Source of the DNA: Candidatus Galloscillospira stercoripullorum
GTDB lineage: Bacteria > Bacillota > Clostridia > Oscillospirales > Oscillospiraceae
Direction: 5' to 3'
Assembly: GCA_018715695.1 (NCBI GenBank)
Contig: DVLB01000089.1
Span: 1 to 62,611 of the forward strand
DNA: 62,611 bases
Each line of letters opens with the position of its first letter. Positions within the stretch are counted from its first letter, which is position 1. The notes under the pieces are model-generated. The model saw nothing but the letters and a program-made list of their open reading frames with translations, was not told where the DNA came from and made no database searches. This document shows positions 30,965 to 40,222 of the stretch, in pieces. The position numbers were made by a program, and so were the translations under genes.

Positions 30965-32332
30965 ATGAAGAACCTGACCAAGAAGCTCCTCGCGCTCCTG
31001 GCCTGCGGCGCCATGATCTTTGCCCTGGCCGCCTGCAACAACGACGAGGGCAGCACCAACCCCACTCCCACCCAGGGCAGCGAGACTGAGCAGGGCGGCG
31101 AGACCACTGGCACCGTCCAGGGTGTCACCGACACCGAGATCCTCATCGGCAACACCGCCACCACCGCCGGTGCCTATGCTGACGTGGGCATCCCCTTCAA
31201 TGCCGGCCTCAATGCCGCTCTGAAGGAGTACAACGACGCCGGCGGCTTTGAGGGTCGTACCGTGCGCCTCATCAACTACAACGATGACTTCGACGCCGCC
31301 AACGGTCTGACCTACACCAAGACCCTGGTGGAGACCGACAAGGTCTTCGCTCTGGTGGGCCACTTCGGCACCCCCACCGTGGGCGCCACTCTGGACTACA
31401 TCAAGGAAGTGGGCATCCCCATGGTCTACGCCGCCACCGGCATCTCCGAGCTCTATCAGGAGGGCGCCACCGGCAACGACGCCGTGGTCTTCTCCGTGCA
31501 GCCTATCTATGACGCCGAGGGCCGCGTGCTGCTGGCCCGCGCTGTGGCCTCCACTGAGGACGGCATCGGCCTGGGCGGCACCAAGATCGGCTGCATCGCC
31601 ACCACCGACGACGCCGGCGAGGGCCTGAAGGCCGGCGTGGAGCGCCAGGCTCAGGAGATCAGCGGCGTGGAGATCGTCTATCAGGACGTGGACGCTGCCG
31701 CCACCGATTACTCTGCCGCCGTCAACGTGCTCAAGAACAATGGCTGCGACGTGGTCATCATCGCCTCCAACCAGGACCCCATGGCCAAGGTCATGACCGC
31801 CATGCGTGACGCCAACTACAACGCCAAGGTCATCACCTCCTACGTCAGCGCCTCCGCCGTCACTCTGGGCGAGCTGGTGGCCAACGGTTCCGTCACTGCT
31901 GACCGTCCCATCTACGCCACTTCCTGGCTGGACCTGACCACCGAGCAGGGCCTGGCCGAGTACAACGCCTTTGCTGAGGTCATGCTGGCTTGGGAGGCTG
32001 AGAACGGCATTGCTGCCGAGGATACTTACTCCCTCAACTCCTACGCTATGGCCGGCTATGTGGCCGCCAAGACCTTCATCCACGGTCTGGACCAGATCGA
32101 GGCCCAGGGCCTTGACCTGACCTGGGAGAACTATGTCACTGCCATGGAGAGCGCCCCCCTGCACATCCCCATGGGCGGCGACATCGACTTCGCCGGCGGC
32201 GACCGTCTGGGCGTTACCGCTCTGGCTCTGAACACCATCTCCCTGGAGGTCAATCCCGATACCGGCCTCTATGATCTGCTGACTGCGACTCCCATCATGT
32301 CCCTGGATGACGTGATGGCTCACGTGGGCTAA
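30965..32332 (+). CDS. ABC substrate-binding lipoprotein (LivK-like), copy 2
   Basis: Lipobox LAAC, GVTDTEILIGNTATTAGAYADVGIPF, VGHFGTPTVGATLDYIKEVGIP. Confidence 0.9.
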   Translation: MKNLTKKLLALLACGAMIFALAACNNDEGSTNPTPTQGSETEQGGETTGTVQGVTDTEILIGNTATTAGAYADVGIPFNAGLNAALKEYNDAGGFEGRTVRLINYNDDFDAANGLTYTKTLVETDKVFALVGHFGTPTVGATLDYIKEVGIPMVYAATGISELYQEGATGNDAVVFSVQPIYDAEGRVLLARAVASTEDGIGLGGTKIGCIATTDDAGEGLKAGVERQAQEISGVEIVYQDVDAAATDYSAAVNVLKNNGCDVVIIASNQDPMAKVMTAMRDANYNAKVITSYVSASAVTLGELVANGSVTADRPIYATSWLDLTTEQGLAEYNAFAEVMLAWEAENGIAAEDTYSLNSYAMAGYVAAKTFIHGLDQIEAQGLDLTWENYVTAMESAPLHIPMGGDIDFAGGDRLGVTALALNTISLEVNPDTGLYDLLTATPIMSLDDVMAHVG

Positions 32333-32367
32333 TCCGCGGCAAACCGAATAGAAACAGCCAACGCCCA

Positions 32368-32402
32368 TGCGGGGGAGAAGGGCGACCTTCTCCCCCGCAT
32401 CT
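32368..32402 (+). terminator. Terminator-like hairpin
   Basis: ATGCGGGGGAGAAGG-GCGA-CCTTCTCCCCCGCAT; a second dyad GTGAAA..CGGCCG..CGGCCG..TTTCAC follows at about 32470-32500. Confidence 0.65.
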
Positions 32403-32623
32403 CTCACCGGGCGCTTACTCAGCGGCCGAGGGTGCGGATCATTCGTGCGGCCAGCGCCGCGCAGCCGTGTGAAAGCGGCCGGGTTCGGCCGTTTTCACAT
32501 GGTTCAGGAAGCCAACTGGACCACCGGGTGGTTCCCGGTATCCCCCGCCAAGATCGCAGAGGACCATGAGCCGGCGAGACGGCTCGATATTATATGCCCC
32601 TACGGGCTAGAGGAGGAATTGAC

Positions 32624-33934
32624 ATGAACATCGAGGAGAAGTACATTTCTGTCGAACAGGCGCTTTCCTATGTCAAGTCGGGTGACGTGATCGTGACCGG
32701 CCTGGGCTCTGCGGAAGCAGGCGCTTTCATGGGCCAGCTGCACACCATCGCCGACCGGGTGAAGGACGTGACCGTCACCAACTGTCTGCCCACGCACCCT
32801 TCGGAGATCTATAAGCCTGAGTACCGCAACTCCTTCCTGGTGGACGGCTGGTTCTATGCCCCCGCCCTGCGCAAGGCCCACTCCAACGGCAATATGTCCT
32901 TCATTCCCAACCACCTCCACCTGGCGGCCACCAAGCGGCTCTATCACGTCAAGCCCAACATCTATGTTGGCGCGGCCACCCTGCCGGACAAGCACGGCTA
33001 TGTCTCCCTCTCTCTGTCCAACACCTATGAAAAGCGCATGATCGAGGCTGCCGACCTGGTGATCCTGGAGGTCAACCCCAACATGCCCTATACCTTCGGC
33101 GACGTGCAGCTGCCGGTGAGCGATGTGGACTACATGATCAAGGTGGACTACAAGCCCCCTGTCATGCCCGACGCCCCCTTCTCCGAGAAGGACGCCATCA
33201 TCGGCAAATACATCGCCGACATGGTGCCCGACGGATCTTGCATCCAGCTGGGTATCGGCGGCATTCCCAACGCTGTGGCCGAGGCCCTCAAGACCAAGAA
33301 CGATCTGGGCATCCACACCGAGATGCTCACCACCGGTATGATGAAGCTGGCCAAGCTGGGTGTCATCAACGGCAAGTGCAAGCAGTACGAGAAGGGCAAG
33401 ATCGTCACCACCTTCGCCATGGGCGAGCCGGAGCTCTATGAGTTCATGGACTACAACCCCGCCATCGCCATCATGGACGGTGCCTGGACCAACGATCCCT
33501 ATGTCATTGCCCGCAATGACAACCAGGTGTCCATCAACACCACCCTGGAGGTGGACCTGACCGGTCAGTGCGCCAGCGAGTCTCTGGGCTCCAAGCAGTT
33601 CTCCGGCACCGGCGGCCAGGCGGATACCGCCATCGGCGCCCAGATGTCCAAGAACGGCAAGAGCATCATCGCTCTGTACTCCACCGCCATGGTCAAGGGC
33701 CCCGACGGGGAGAAGCATGAGGTCTCCAAGATCGTGCCCCAGCTGATGCCGGGCGCCGCCGTTTCCCTGTCCCGCAACGACGTGGACCGGGTGGTCACCG
33801 AGTACGGCGTGGCCGAGCTGCGGGGCACCAACATCCGGGAGCGTGTGGAGCGGCTCATCGCCATTGCCCACCCCAAGTTCCGGGACGAGCTCAAGGCCCA
33901 GGCCCGTGAGATCGGCATCGTTTATGACCGCTAA
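32624..33934 (+). CDS. Acetyl-CoA hydrolase/transferase family CoA-transferase (4-hydroxybutyrate CoA-transferase-like)
   Basis: CIQLGIGGIPNAVAEAL, FSGTGGQADTAIGAQMSKNGKSIIAL, VVTEYGVAELRGTNIRERVERLIAIAHPKFRDEL. Confidence 0.9.
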   Translation: MNIEEKYISVEQALSYVKSGDVIVTGLGSAEAGAFMGQLHTIADRVKDVTVTNCLPTHPSEIYKPEYRNSFLVDGWFYAPALRKAHSNGNMSFIPNHLHLAATKRLYHVKPNIYVGAATLPDKHGYVSLSLSNTYEKRMIEAADLVILEVNPNMPYTFGDVQLPVSDVDYMIKVDYKPPVMPDAPFSEKDAIIGKYIADMVPDGSCIQLGIGGIPNAVAEALKTKNDLGIHTEMLTTGMMKLAKLGVINGKCKQYEKGKIVTTFAMGEPELYEFMDYNPAIAIMDGAWTNDPYVIARNDNQVSINTTLEVDLTGQCASESLGSKQFSGTGGQADTAIGAQMSKNGKSIIALYSTAMVKGPDGEKHEVSKIVPQLMPGAAVSLSRNDVDRVVTEYGVAELRGTNIRERVERLIAIAHPKFRDELKAQAREIGIVYDR

Positions 33935-33956
33935 ATCGTGACAGGAGGCGTGCCCC

Positions 33957-34775
33957 ATGTCTTATTTTACCTTTGAAGGCAAGCAGATCTACTATGAGAT
34001 CCACGGTGAGGGCAAGCCCTTTATCGTGCTCAACGGCATCATGATGTCCACCGCCAGCTGGAAGGCATTCGTACCGGCTTTTTCGGCTGCCAACCAGCTC
34101 ATCCTCATGGACTTCCTGGATCAGGGCCAGTCTGAGCGGATGACGGGGGAGTACAGCCAGGGTATCCAGGCTGAGGTCGTACTGGCACTGATGGACCATC
34201 TGGGCCTGGAGAAGGCCACTGTCATGGGCATTTCCTACGGCAGCGAGGTGGCCCTGCGTTTCGCGGTGAAGTACCCCGAGCGTCTGGAGCGTCTGGAGCT
34301 GTTCAATGTGACGGCCCGGACCGGCGCATGGCTCCAGGATATCGGCGACGGCTGGAATCTGGCTGCCCGCAACTGCGGAGAGGCCTATTATCTCACCACC
34401 ATCCCGGTCATCTATTCTCCTGAATTCTATATTAAGCAGAAGGAATGGATGGCCCATCGCCGGGAGGTCCTCACCCCTGTCTTCGGGAATCCTGCCTTCT
34501 ATGAGGCCATGATTCGCCTGACCAACAGCTCCCGGGATTACGACGTGTCCGATCAGCTCCATAAGATCACCGTGCCCACGCTGGTGGTCTCCTGTGAGAA
34601 CGACTATCTCATCCCCATGCCCGAGCAGCGGTTCCTGGCGGAGCATATTCCCAACTGCGAGTATGTGGTCATCCCCAACTGTGGTCACGCCTCCATGTAT
34701 GAGAAGCCCATGCTGTTCGCCTCTCTGGCGCTGGGCTTCCTGAATAACCCCACCACGGAATATCCCATCGGCTAA
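33957..34775 (+). CDS. Alpha/beta hydrolase
   Basis: GISYGSEVALRFA elbow, PNCGHASMYEKP His; similar start (MxYFT) to the hydrolase at 19242-20060. Confidence 0.85.
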   Translation: MSYFTFEGKQIYYEIHGEGKPFIVLNGIMMSTASWKAFVPAFSAANQLILMDFLDQGQSERMTGEYSQGIQAEVVLALMDHLGLEKATVMGISYGSEVALRFAVKYPERLERLELFNVTARTGAWLQDIGDGWNLAARNCGEAYYLTTIPVIYSPEFYIKQKEWMAHRREVLTPVFGNPAFYEAMIRLTNSSRDYDVSDQLHKITVPTLVVSCENDYLIPMPEQRFLAEHIPNCEYVVIPNCGHASMYEKPMLFASLALGFLNNPTTEYPIG

Positions 34776-34917
34776 AAAAAGCTTGCAAAAAAGTGGAAAA
34801 GGTGGTATTGTACCAACTGTTGGAAAATTATGGGCTCGATCGGGTCGAGACCGGGGATTCTCCGTCGAGACAGGAAGAGAACGGCAGAGTATTTCCGGAG
34901 AAGAGGAGGCAAATGGT

Positions 34918-35529
34918 TTGGAACCCCTGGTGAACAGACCGAGAACAAAGCGGGGAAAGGCCACGTTAGACCGGATCCTTGCAGCAGCGGAGCAGGTATT
35001 TTTTGAAAAGGGGTACCATCGCGCTTCCATCAACGACATTACAAATCTGGCGTCGATCGGTGCCGGTACCTTCTACATCTACTTTGACGGCAAGTATAAT
35101 CTCTACCGGTATCTGCTGCTCCAGTGCAGCCATAAGATCCGTAAGAACCTGAGCAAGGCCATCAAGGACTGTGAGACCCGCCGGGAGATGGAAGAGGTGG
35201 GCCTGCGCAGCTGGCTGAGCTTTGTGCGGGAGAACCGGTATATGTACCACATCATCTGGGAGTCGCTGTATGTGGACAAACAGCTGTTTGTGGACTACTA
35301 TGTGAATTTCGCGGCGGCCTATATCCGGGGACTCAATGAGGCGGCAGACAAGGACCAGTGTCGGAAGATCGACAGCGAGGTCCTGGCCTACACCCTCATG
35401 GGCGCATCCAACTTCCTGGGCCTGAACTGGGGCCTTTTCAAGGAGGAAGAGGAAGACCTGGACTACGTTACAGCGGAATTCATGAAGATCCTGGACGGAG
35501 GGATTTTTGATCTGAGCCAGGACTGGTAA
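34918..35529 (+). CDS. TetR/AcrR family transcriptional regulator
   Basis: ILAAAEQVFFEKGYHRASINDITNLASIGAGTFYIYFDGKYNLYRYLL; TTG 34918 after AGAGGAGG is a plausible start. Confidence 0.85.
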   Translation: MEPLVNRPRTKRGKATLDRILAAAEQVFFEKGYHRASINDITNLASIGAGTFYIYFDGKYNLYRYLLLQCSHKIRKNLSKAIKDCETRREMEEVGLRSWLSFVRENRYMYHIIWESLYVDKQLFVDYYVNFAAAYIRGLNEAADKDQCRKIDSEVLAYTLMGASNFLGLNWGLFKEEEEDLDYVTAEFMKILDGGIFDLSQDW

Positions 35530-35535
35530 AGCGCA

Positions 35536-35570
35536 AAAAAAGAGACCTGCCGGAAGGCAGGTCTCTTTTT
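35536..35570. terminator. Terminator
   Basis: AAAGAGACCTGCC-GGAA-GGCAGGTCTCTTT, flanked by A and T runs. Confidence 0.75.
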
Positions 35571-35830
35571 TACTCGCAGGGAACGAATTCGCCCGGGTCC
35601 TCCTTATCTTGCGCCTCCAGCGGCAGGAGGACCAGCGAGGCTCCAAAGAGCACCGCCGCCGTCACGGCGATGGCCTGGAGACGGTTTTCCCGCAGCCAGG
35701 GCAGATACTCTTCCGGAAAACCCGGCAGCTTTCCGCCCCATTTTTCCACAGCGTAATAGACCGCCAGGGCCGCCGCTGCGCACACAAGCAGCCGCGAGAG
35801 CCATTCGCGCCTATCTTCTTTATGTTCCAT
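35570..35830 (-). CDS. Small membrane protein, unknown
   Basis: MEHKEDRREWLSRLLVCAAAALAVYYAVEKWGG..., two hydrophobic segments. Confidence 0.5.
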   Translation of the reverse strand: MEHKEDRREWLSRLLVCAAAALAVYYAVEKWGGKLPGFPEEYLPWLRENRLQAIAVTAAVLFGASLVLLPLEAQDKEDPGEFVPCE

Positions 35831-35896
35831 CTCCGCCCCTCCTTTTCTCATCACAGTATAGTATAGACGGAAGAGAGACGTGATAGAAGGGAGGAA

Positions 35897-36646
35897 TCAG
35901 GCCTTGATTACATGCACGCCGGCGGCGGTGAGCAGTTGCTCCTGCCGCTGGGGAAGGGCGTCGTCGGTGATGAGGGTGTGGAGGGTGGAGAGGGGGAAGA
36001 TGGTGGTGGTGGAGCTGCCACCCACCTTGTCCGAGGTGGTGAGGACGATCATCTTCCTGGCGGAGTGGGCCATGTACCGGGCCACCTCGGCCCGGAAGAG
36101 GTTGATGGCGGTGACGCCCATCTCGGCGCTGACGGCGTCTGCACCGATGAAGCACTTGTCCACCGAGAACTGGCTCAGGCACAGCTTGGTGAGAGGACCC
36201 ACGTTGGTCTCGGCGTCGTGCTGGAAGGAGCCCCCCAGAAGCACGATGTCCAGGGAGGGGCAGTCCCGGACGAAATTGGCCAGGAACACCGAATTTGTGA
36301 TGATGGTTACCCCCCGCTTGGCGGCCAATTCCCGAGCCAGCAGGGAGCAGGTGGAGCCGGTCTCCACAATGACAGTCTCCCCGTCGCTGACCAGACTGGC
36401 GGCAGCCTGGGCGATGCGCAGCTTGGCCTCGTAGTGGTTCCACATCCGGGTGGAGATGTCGTAGCCGCTGACCACGGGCACCGCGCCGCCGTGGGTGCGC
36501 TTGAGCACCCCCCGCTCTTCCAGCTTTTTGAGGTCCTGGCGAACAGTGACCAGAGAGACGCCCAGGGCGTCGGTGAGCTCGGTGACCGAGACCTTGTCCT
36601 GGGTCTGGAGCATATCGATAATGGCAAGCTGCCGCTGATTGAACAA
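35897..36646 (-). CDS. DeoR/GlpR family transcriptional regulator
   Basis: RQLAIIDMLQTQDKVSVTELTDALGVSLVTVRQDLKKLEERGVLKRTHGGAVP; TTG 36646 after GGGGGG likely start. Confidence 0.9.
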   Translation of the reverse strand: MFNQRQLAIIDMLQTQDKVSVTELTDALGVSLVTVRQDLKKLEERGVLKRTHGGAVPVVSGYDISTRMWNHYEAKLRIAQAAASLVSDGETVIVETGSTCSLLARELAAKRGVTIITNSVFLANFVRDCPSLDIVLLGGSFQHDAETNVGPLTKLCLSQFSVDKCFIGADAVSAEMGVTAINLFRAEVARYMAHSARKMIVLTTSDKVGGSSTTTIFPLSTLHTLITDDALPQRQEQLLTAAGVHVIKA

Positions 36647-36698
36647 GCAAAGCCCCCCGTTTCCGTGGCAAGTATTTTGGCTATTATAATGTCTGCTG

Positions 36699-36936
36699 AA
36701 TAAACCGCAATGCGGTTTATTTGCGCGGCATTGCCGCGCACTTGATTGAAAACGGCTGATTTCAGTTGTTTTCAATCAAGTGCAACATTGTTGCAATGCG
36801 TATCCTCACACAAGTGCCATGGCACTTGTGTGAGTGGTGCAAGGGTTTTGGGCGAAAACGGTACAAAACCCTTGCACTTGAACAAATCTATTTTGCATGG
36901 AAAGCCTTGGCTTTCCATGCGTGCCGCTTTGTTCAG
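36699..36936. repeat. Dense array of seven consecutive inverted repeats (candidate structured ncRNA or palindromic element)
   Basis: Dyads at 36699-36721, 36722-36740, 36738-36783, 36781-36795, 36805-36834, 36837-36877 and 36879-36935 (with inner 36895-36920); see findings. Confidence 0.85.
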
Positions 36937-37105
36937 TACGCATTATTATATCAAATCCTGCCCGCCGGCGCAACGGGGGGAACGGGAAACCGGCACGGCG
37001 GCGCTTTTTGTAGAAAACGCCAGGGGGATTTTATACCTGCCCTCTTGTGTGGACGGAGAGTTTGCCGTATACTGACAGAGACAGAACAGAAAGGAGCGTG
37101 GCACA

Positions 37106-38593
37106 ATGGGCGCAAAGCAGGAGCTTATGCAGCTGCAGAACGGCAGCGACGTGCGGGGCGTGGCCCTGGCCGTGGAGGGGGGCAAGAGCGTCAACCTGAC
37201 GGAGGAGGCGGTGTGCCGCATCGCCGAGGGCTTTGTCTGCTGGCTCAGGGCCGCTACGGGAAAGGAGCATCCGCGCATCGGGGTGGGGCACGACTCCCGG
37301 CTCACGGCGCAGTCTCTTAAGCGGGCGGCCATCCGGGGGCTGAGAGCCCAGGGGGCGGAGGCCGAAGACTGCGGCCTGGCGTCCACCCCGGCCATGTTTA
37401 TGGGCACCGTGTTCCCCGAGACCGGCTTTGACGGCTCCATTATGCTCACGGCCAGCCACCTGCCCCGTGAGCGCAACGGAATGAAATTCTTTACCCCCGC
37501 CGGAGGCCTTGACAAGGGCGACATCCGCTCGGTGTTGGAGCTGGCGGAAGGGCTGGAGGCCGTCCAGGGTCCGGCCGAGGCGCCTACCTGCGCCCTGATG
37601 GACTTGTACGCCGCCTCCCTGCGGCGCAAGATTGTGGAGAGCGCCGGAGCGGGGGAGCGGCCGCTGGAGGGGCTTCACATCCTGGTGGACGCGGGCAACG
37701 GCGTGGGAGGCTTTTTCGTCACCGACGTGCTGGAGCGCCTGGGGGCGGACTGCACTGGCAGCCAGTTCCTGGAGCCTGACGGTAACTTCCCCAACCACGC
37801 GCCCAACCCGGAGGACAAGGCCGCCATGGCCTCCATCCGACAGGCGGTGCTGGCGCATAAGGCAGACCTGGGCATTATCTTCGATACCGACGGGGACCGG
37901 ATGTCCGCTGTCCTCTCCGATGGGGAGGAGGTCAACCGTGACGCCATCATCGCCATGATGGCCGCCATCCTGGCTCCTGACTACCCCGGCGGCACCATTG
38001 TCACCGACTCGGTGACCAGCGACCGGCTCACCGATTTTCTCACCTCCCTGGGGCTCAGGCACCGCCGATTCAAGCGGGGGTATAAGAACGTCATCAACGA
38101 GGCCATCCGGCTGGGCACCGAGGGCGTTTGCGCCCCGCTGGCCATTGAGACCTCGGGCCACGGTGCCATGAAGGAGAACTACTACCTGGATGACGGGGCC
38201 TATATGGCGGTGAAGCTCATCATCGCCGCCGCCCGGATGAGGCGGGAGGGCAAGAAACTGGAGTCCCTCATCGCCGCCCTGCCCCCGGCGGGGGAGGCCA
38301 TGGAGCGGCGCATCCCCATCTCGGGGACGGATACTGCAGCCTACGGCGCCCAGGTGCTGGAGACCTTCCGTATCCGTGCGGCCCAAGCGGGGTATATTCT
38401 GGCTGAGACCTGCGAGGGGGTACGGCTGACCTTCCCCGGGGAGGGCTGGCTGCTGCTGCGCCTCTCCCTCCACGATCCGCTGCTCCCCCTCAATGTGGAG
38501 AGCACGCAGCCCGGCGGCTGCGCAGCGCTGCTGGCTCGGGCGAGAGAGCTGCTGCAAGGCTTTGAGCGGCTGGACCTGGGGGCCCTGGACTGA
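37106..38593 (+). CDS. Phosphomannomutase/phosphoglucomutase family phosphohexomutase
   Basis: IMLTASHLPRERNGMKFF (catalytic Ser loop), DTDGDRMSAV metal loop, ETSGHGAMKENYYLDDGAYMAVKL. Confidence 0.9.
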   Translation: MGAKQELMQLQNGSDVRGVALAVEGGKSVNLTEEAVCRIAEGFVCWLRAATGKEHPRIGVGHDSRLTAQSLKRAAIRGLRAQGAEAEDCGLASTPAMFMGTVFPETGFDGSIMLTASHLPRERNGMKFFTPAGGLDKGDIRSVLELAEGLEAVQGPAEAPTCALMDLYAASLRRKIVESAGAGERPLEGLHILVDAGNGVGGFFVTDVLERLGADCTGSQFLEPDGNFPNHAPNPEDKAAMASIRQAVLAHKADLGIIFDTDGDRMSAVLSDGEEVNRDAIIAMMAAILAPDYPGGTIVTDSVTSDRLTDFLTSLGLRHRRFKRGYKNVINEAIRLGTEGVCAPLAIETSGHGAMKENYYLDDGAYMAVKLIIAAARMRREGKKLESLIAALPPAGEAMERRIPISGTDTAAYGAQVLETFRIRAAQAGYILAETCEGVRLTFPGEGWLLLRLSLHDPLLPLNVESTQPGGCAALLARARELLQGFERLDLGALD

Positions 38594-38643
38594 CCGGCAT
38601 TTTACCGTGCGGCGGAGACCGCCCACAACAGGAGGCATTTGCT

Positions 38644-39468
38644 TTGGACATCAAACTCATCGCGCTGGACATGGACGGTACCCTGCTGGACCGGGATCAC
38701 AGCACCGTTCCGGCGCGCAATGTGGAGGCCCTGCGCGCAGCGGCGGAGCGGGGAGTGGAGATCGTGATCGCCAGCGGGCGCAGCTGGTCCCTGATCCGGG
38801 AGACGGTGACTCCGCTTGGGCTGGTGCGCTACGCCCTCACTGCCAACGGGGCCCTGACTCTGGACACCGCCGCGGGGCAGGTGCTGGACAAGGTGCCCAT
38901 GGACCGGGTGCAGTGCGCCGCCATCGTAGAGGCTCTGCGCCGGCACTCCCTGGCCTATGAGCTGTATGCCGACGGGGAGAACTATGTCCAGCGCAATGAG
39001 CTGGAGGGAATGCGGGAGTTCGCCCTCTCTCCGGCCTTTGAGGAGATGTTCCTGCGCAACGTCACCTTGGTGGACGATATGATGGACGTGGTCAAAACCC
39101 GTCTTGCGGAGAAGTTTGACATCTTCTATGTGCCCGACCAGGTGCGCGCTCCGCTGCTCGCGGAGCTCTCGGCCACCGGGCCCTTTTCCGGCGCGGGGGC
39201 GTTGGGCACCAACCTGGAGCTGACCGCAGCGGGAGCCAACAAAGGCGCGGCCCTGGCGCGGCTGTGCGAAAGATTGGACATCACGCCGGAGCAGGTCATG
39301 GCCTTCGGCGACGGGGACAACGACCTGGAGATGCTCTCCTGGGCGGGCTGTTCCTTCGCCATGGGCAACGCGCCGGAGGCGGTGAAGGCCGCGGCAAAGC
39401 GCGTGACCGGCGCCAACTACGAGGGCGGCGTGGGCATGGCCATTGAGGAATATTTGCTCTCGCGCTGA
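38644..39468 (+). CDS. HAD-IIB family (Cof-like) hydrolase
   Basis: IALDMDGTLLDRDH, VIASGRSW, KGAALARLCERLDI, AFGDGDNDLEML. Confidence 0.92.
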   Translation: MDIKLIALDMDGTLLDRDHSTVPARNVEALRAAAERGVEIVIASGRSWSLIRETVTPLGLVRYALTANGALTLDTAAGQVLDKVPMDRVQCAAIVEALRRHSLAYELYADGENYVQRNELEGMREFALSPAFEEMFLRNVTLVDDMMDVVKTRLAEKFDIFYVPDQVRAPLLAELSATGPFSGAGALGTNLELTAAGANKGAALARLCERLDITPEQVMAFGDGDNDLEMLSWAGCSFAMGNAPEAVKAAAKRVTGANYEGGVGMAIEEYLLSR

Positions 39469-39481
39469 GCATGGTGTAAAA

Positions 39482-39527
39482 ACGAGGGGGACAGGCCGTG
39501 GGCCTGTCCCCCTCGTTTTCGTTTTTG
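39482..39527. terminator. Bidirectional terminator
   Basis: AACGAGGGGGACAGGCC...GGCCTGTCCCCCTCGTT with flanking A/T runs. Confidence 0.8.
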
Positions 39528-39530
39528 TCT

Positions 39531-40211
39531 TTATGCCTCCTCAGTCAGGCTGCGCAGACCCACCACGTCCCGGACGGGCAGGGAGAACACGGCGGAGATG
39601 TGCCCCTGCCTGGGGCCTGCCTTGTCCAGGATGGAGCGCATGATGGTCCGTTCGCTCTCCTGGCGGGTGACGATGTAGATGAGCTCCTGCTCAGAGGCGA
39701 TGGACATGCCGAAGAAGGTGGCGTTCAGCTTTTCCCCGGTCCCCTTGGCATGGACGATGGTGCCGCCCTTGGCCCCCGCCTCCCGGGCGGCGTCCATGAC
39801 GGGGTCGGTATGGCCCTTGTTGGCAATGACGATGATGAGGGAGAAACGGTTTTCCTCCATGGAGATCACCTCGGTTTCCTCAGAGTCCTGACCTGCTGTC
39901 AGGTATTGCAGACTGGATGTACCCCCCACGCTGCGCAGGGGGATGGTGAAGGCGATGCCGTTGCCGGGCACGTCGATGCGCATTTCCCGCACCACACCCT
40001 TGAGCAACCGCTGGGCCTTGGAAGCGGCGGTGACGGCGGAGAGCATGACCTTGCCGGTCTTTTCGATGCCCAGCAGGTCCAGGGTGCGCTGCTGCGCGGT
40101 GCCCTCGCAGGGGAGGGCCCACTGGGTCTGAAGGCCCTGGCTGAGGAGGTAGTGCTGGAACAGCTCTCCCAGCTCCCGACGGACGATGGTGACAAAATAG
40201 CACATTCCCAT
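39531..40211 (-). CDS. Tandem P-II-like nitrogen regulator protein
   Basis: Two PII-like halves (MGMCYFVTIVRRELGELFQHYL... and RFSLIIVIANKGHTDPVMDAAREAGAKGGTIVHAKGTG...); adjacent to DUF1538 gene. Confidence 0.7.
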   Translation of the reverse strand: MGMCYFVTIVRRELGELFQHYLLSQGLQTQWALPCEGTAQQRTLDLLGIEKTGKVMLSAVTAASKAQRLLKGVVREMRIDVPGNGIAFTIPLRSVGGTSSLQYLTAGQDSEETEVISMEENRFSLIIVIANKGHTDPVMDAAREAGAKGGTIVHAKGTGEKLNATFFGMSIASEQELIYIVTRQESERTIMRSILDKAGPRQGHISAVFSLPVRDVVGLRSLTEEA

Positions 40212-40222
40212 GGGGCTCCTCC

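Noticed and set aside
30923-32407. 494-aa minus-strand ORF
   Set aside because: Antisense to livK2; composition-driven open frame.
36699-36936. CRISPR array or retron interpretation of the hairpin cluster
   Set aside because: Units differ in length and sequence with no regular repeat/spacer pattern, and there are no cas or reverse-transcriptase genes in the window.
37031-38638. 535-aa minus-strand ORF
   Set aside because: Antisense to the phosphohexomutase gene, which has full catalytic motifs.
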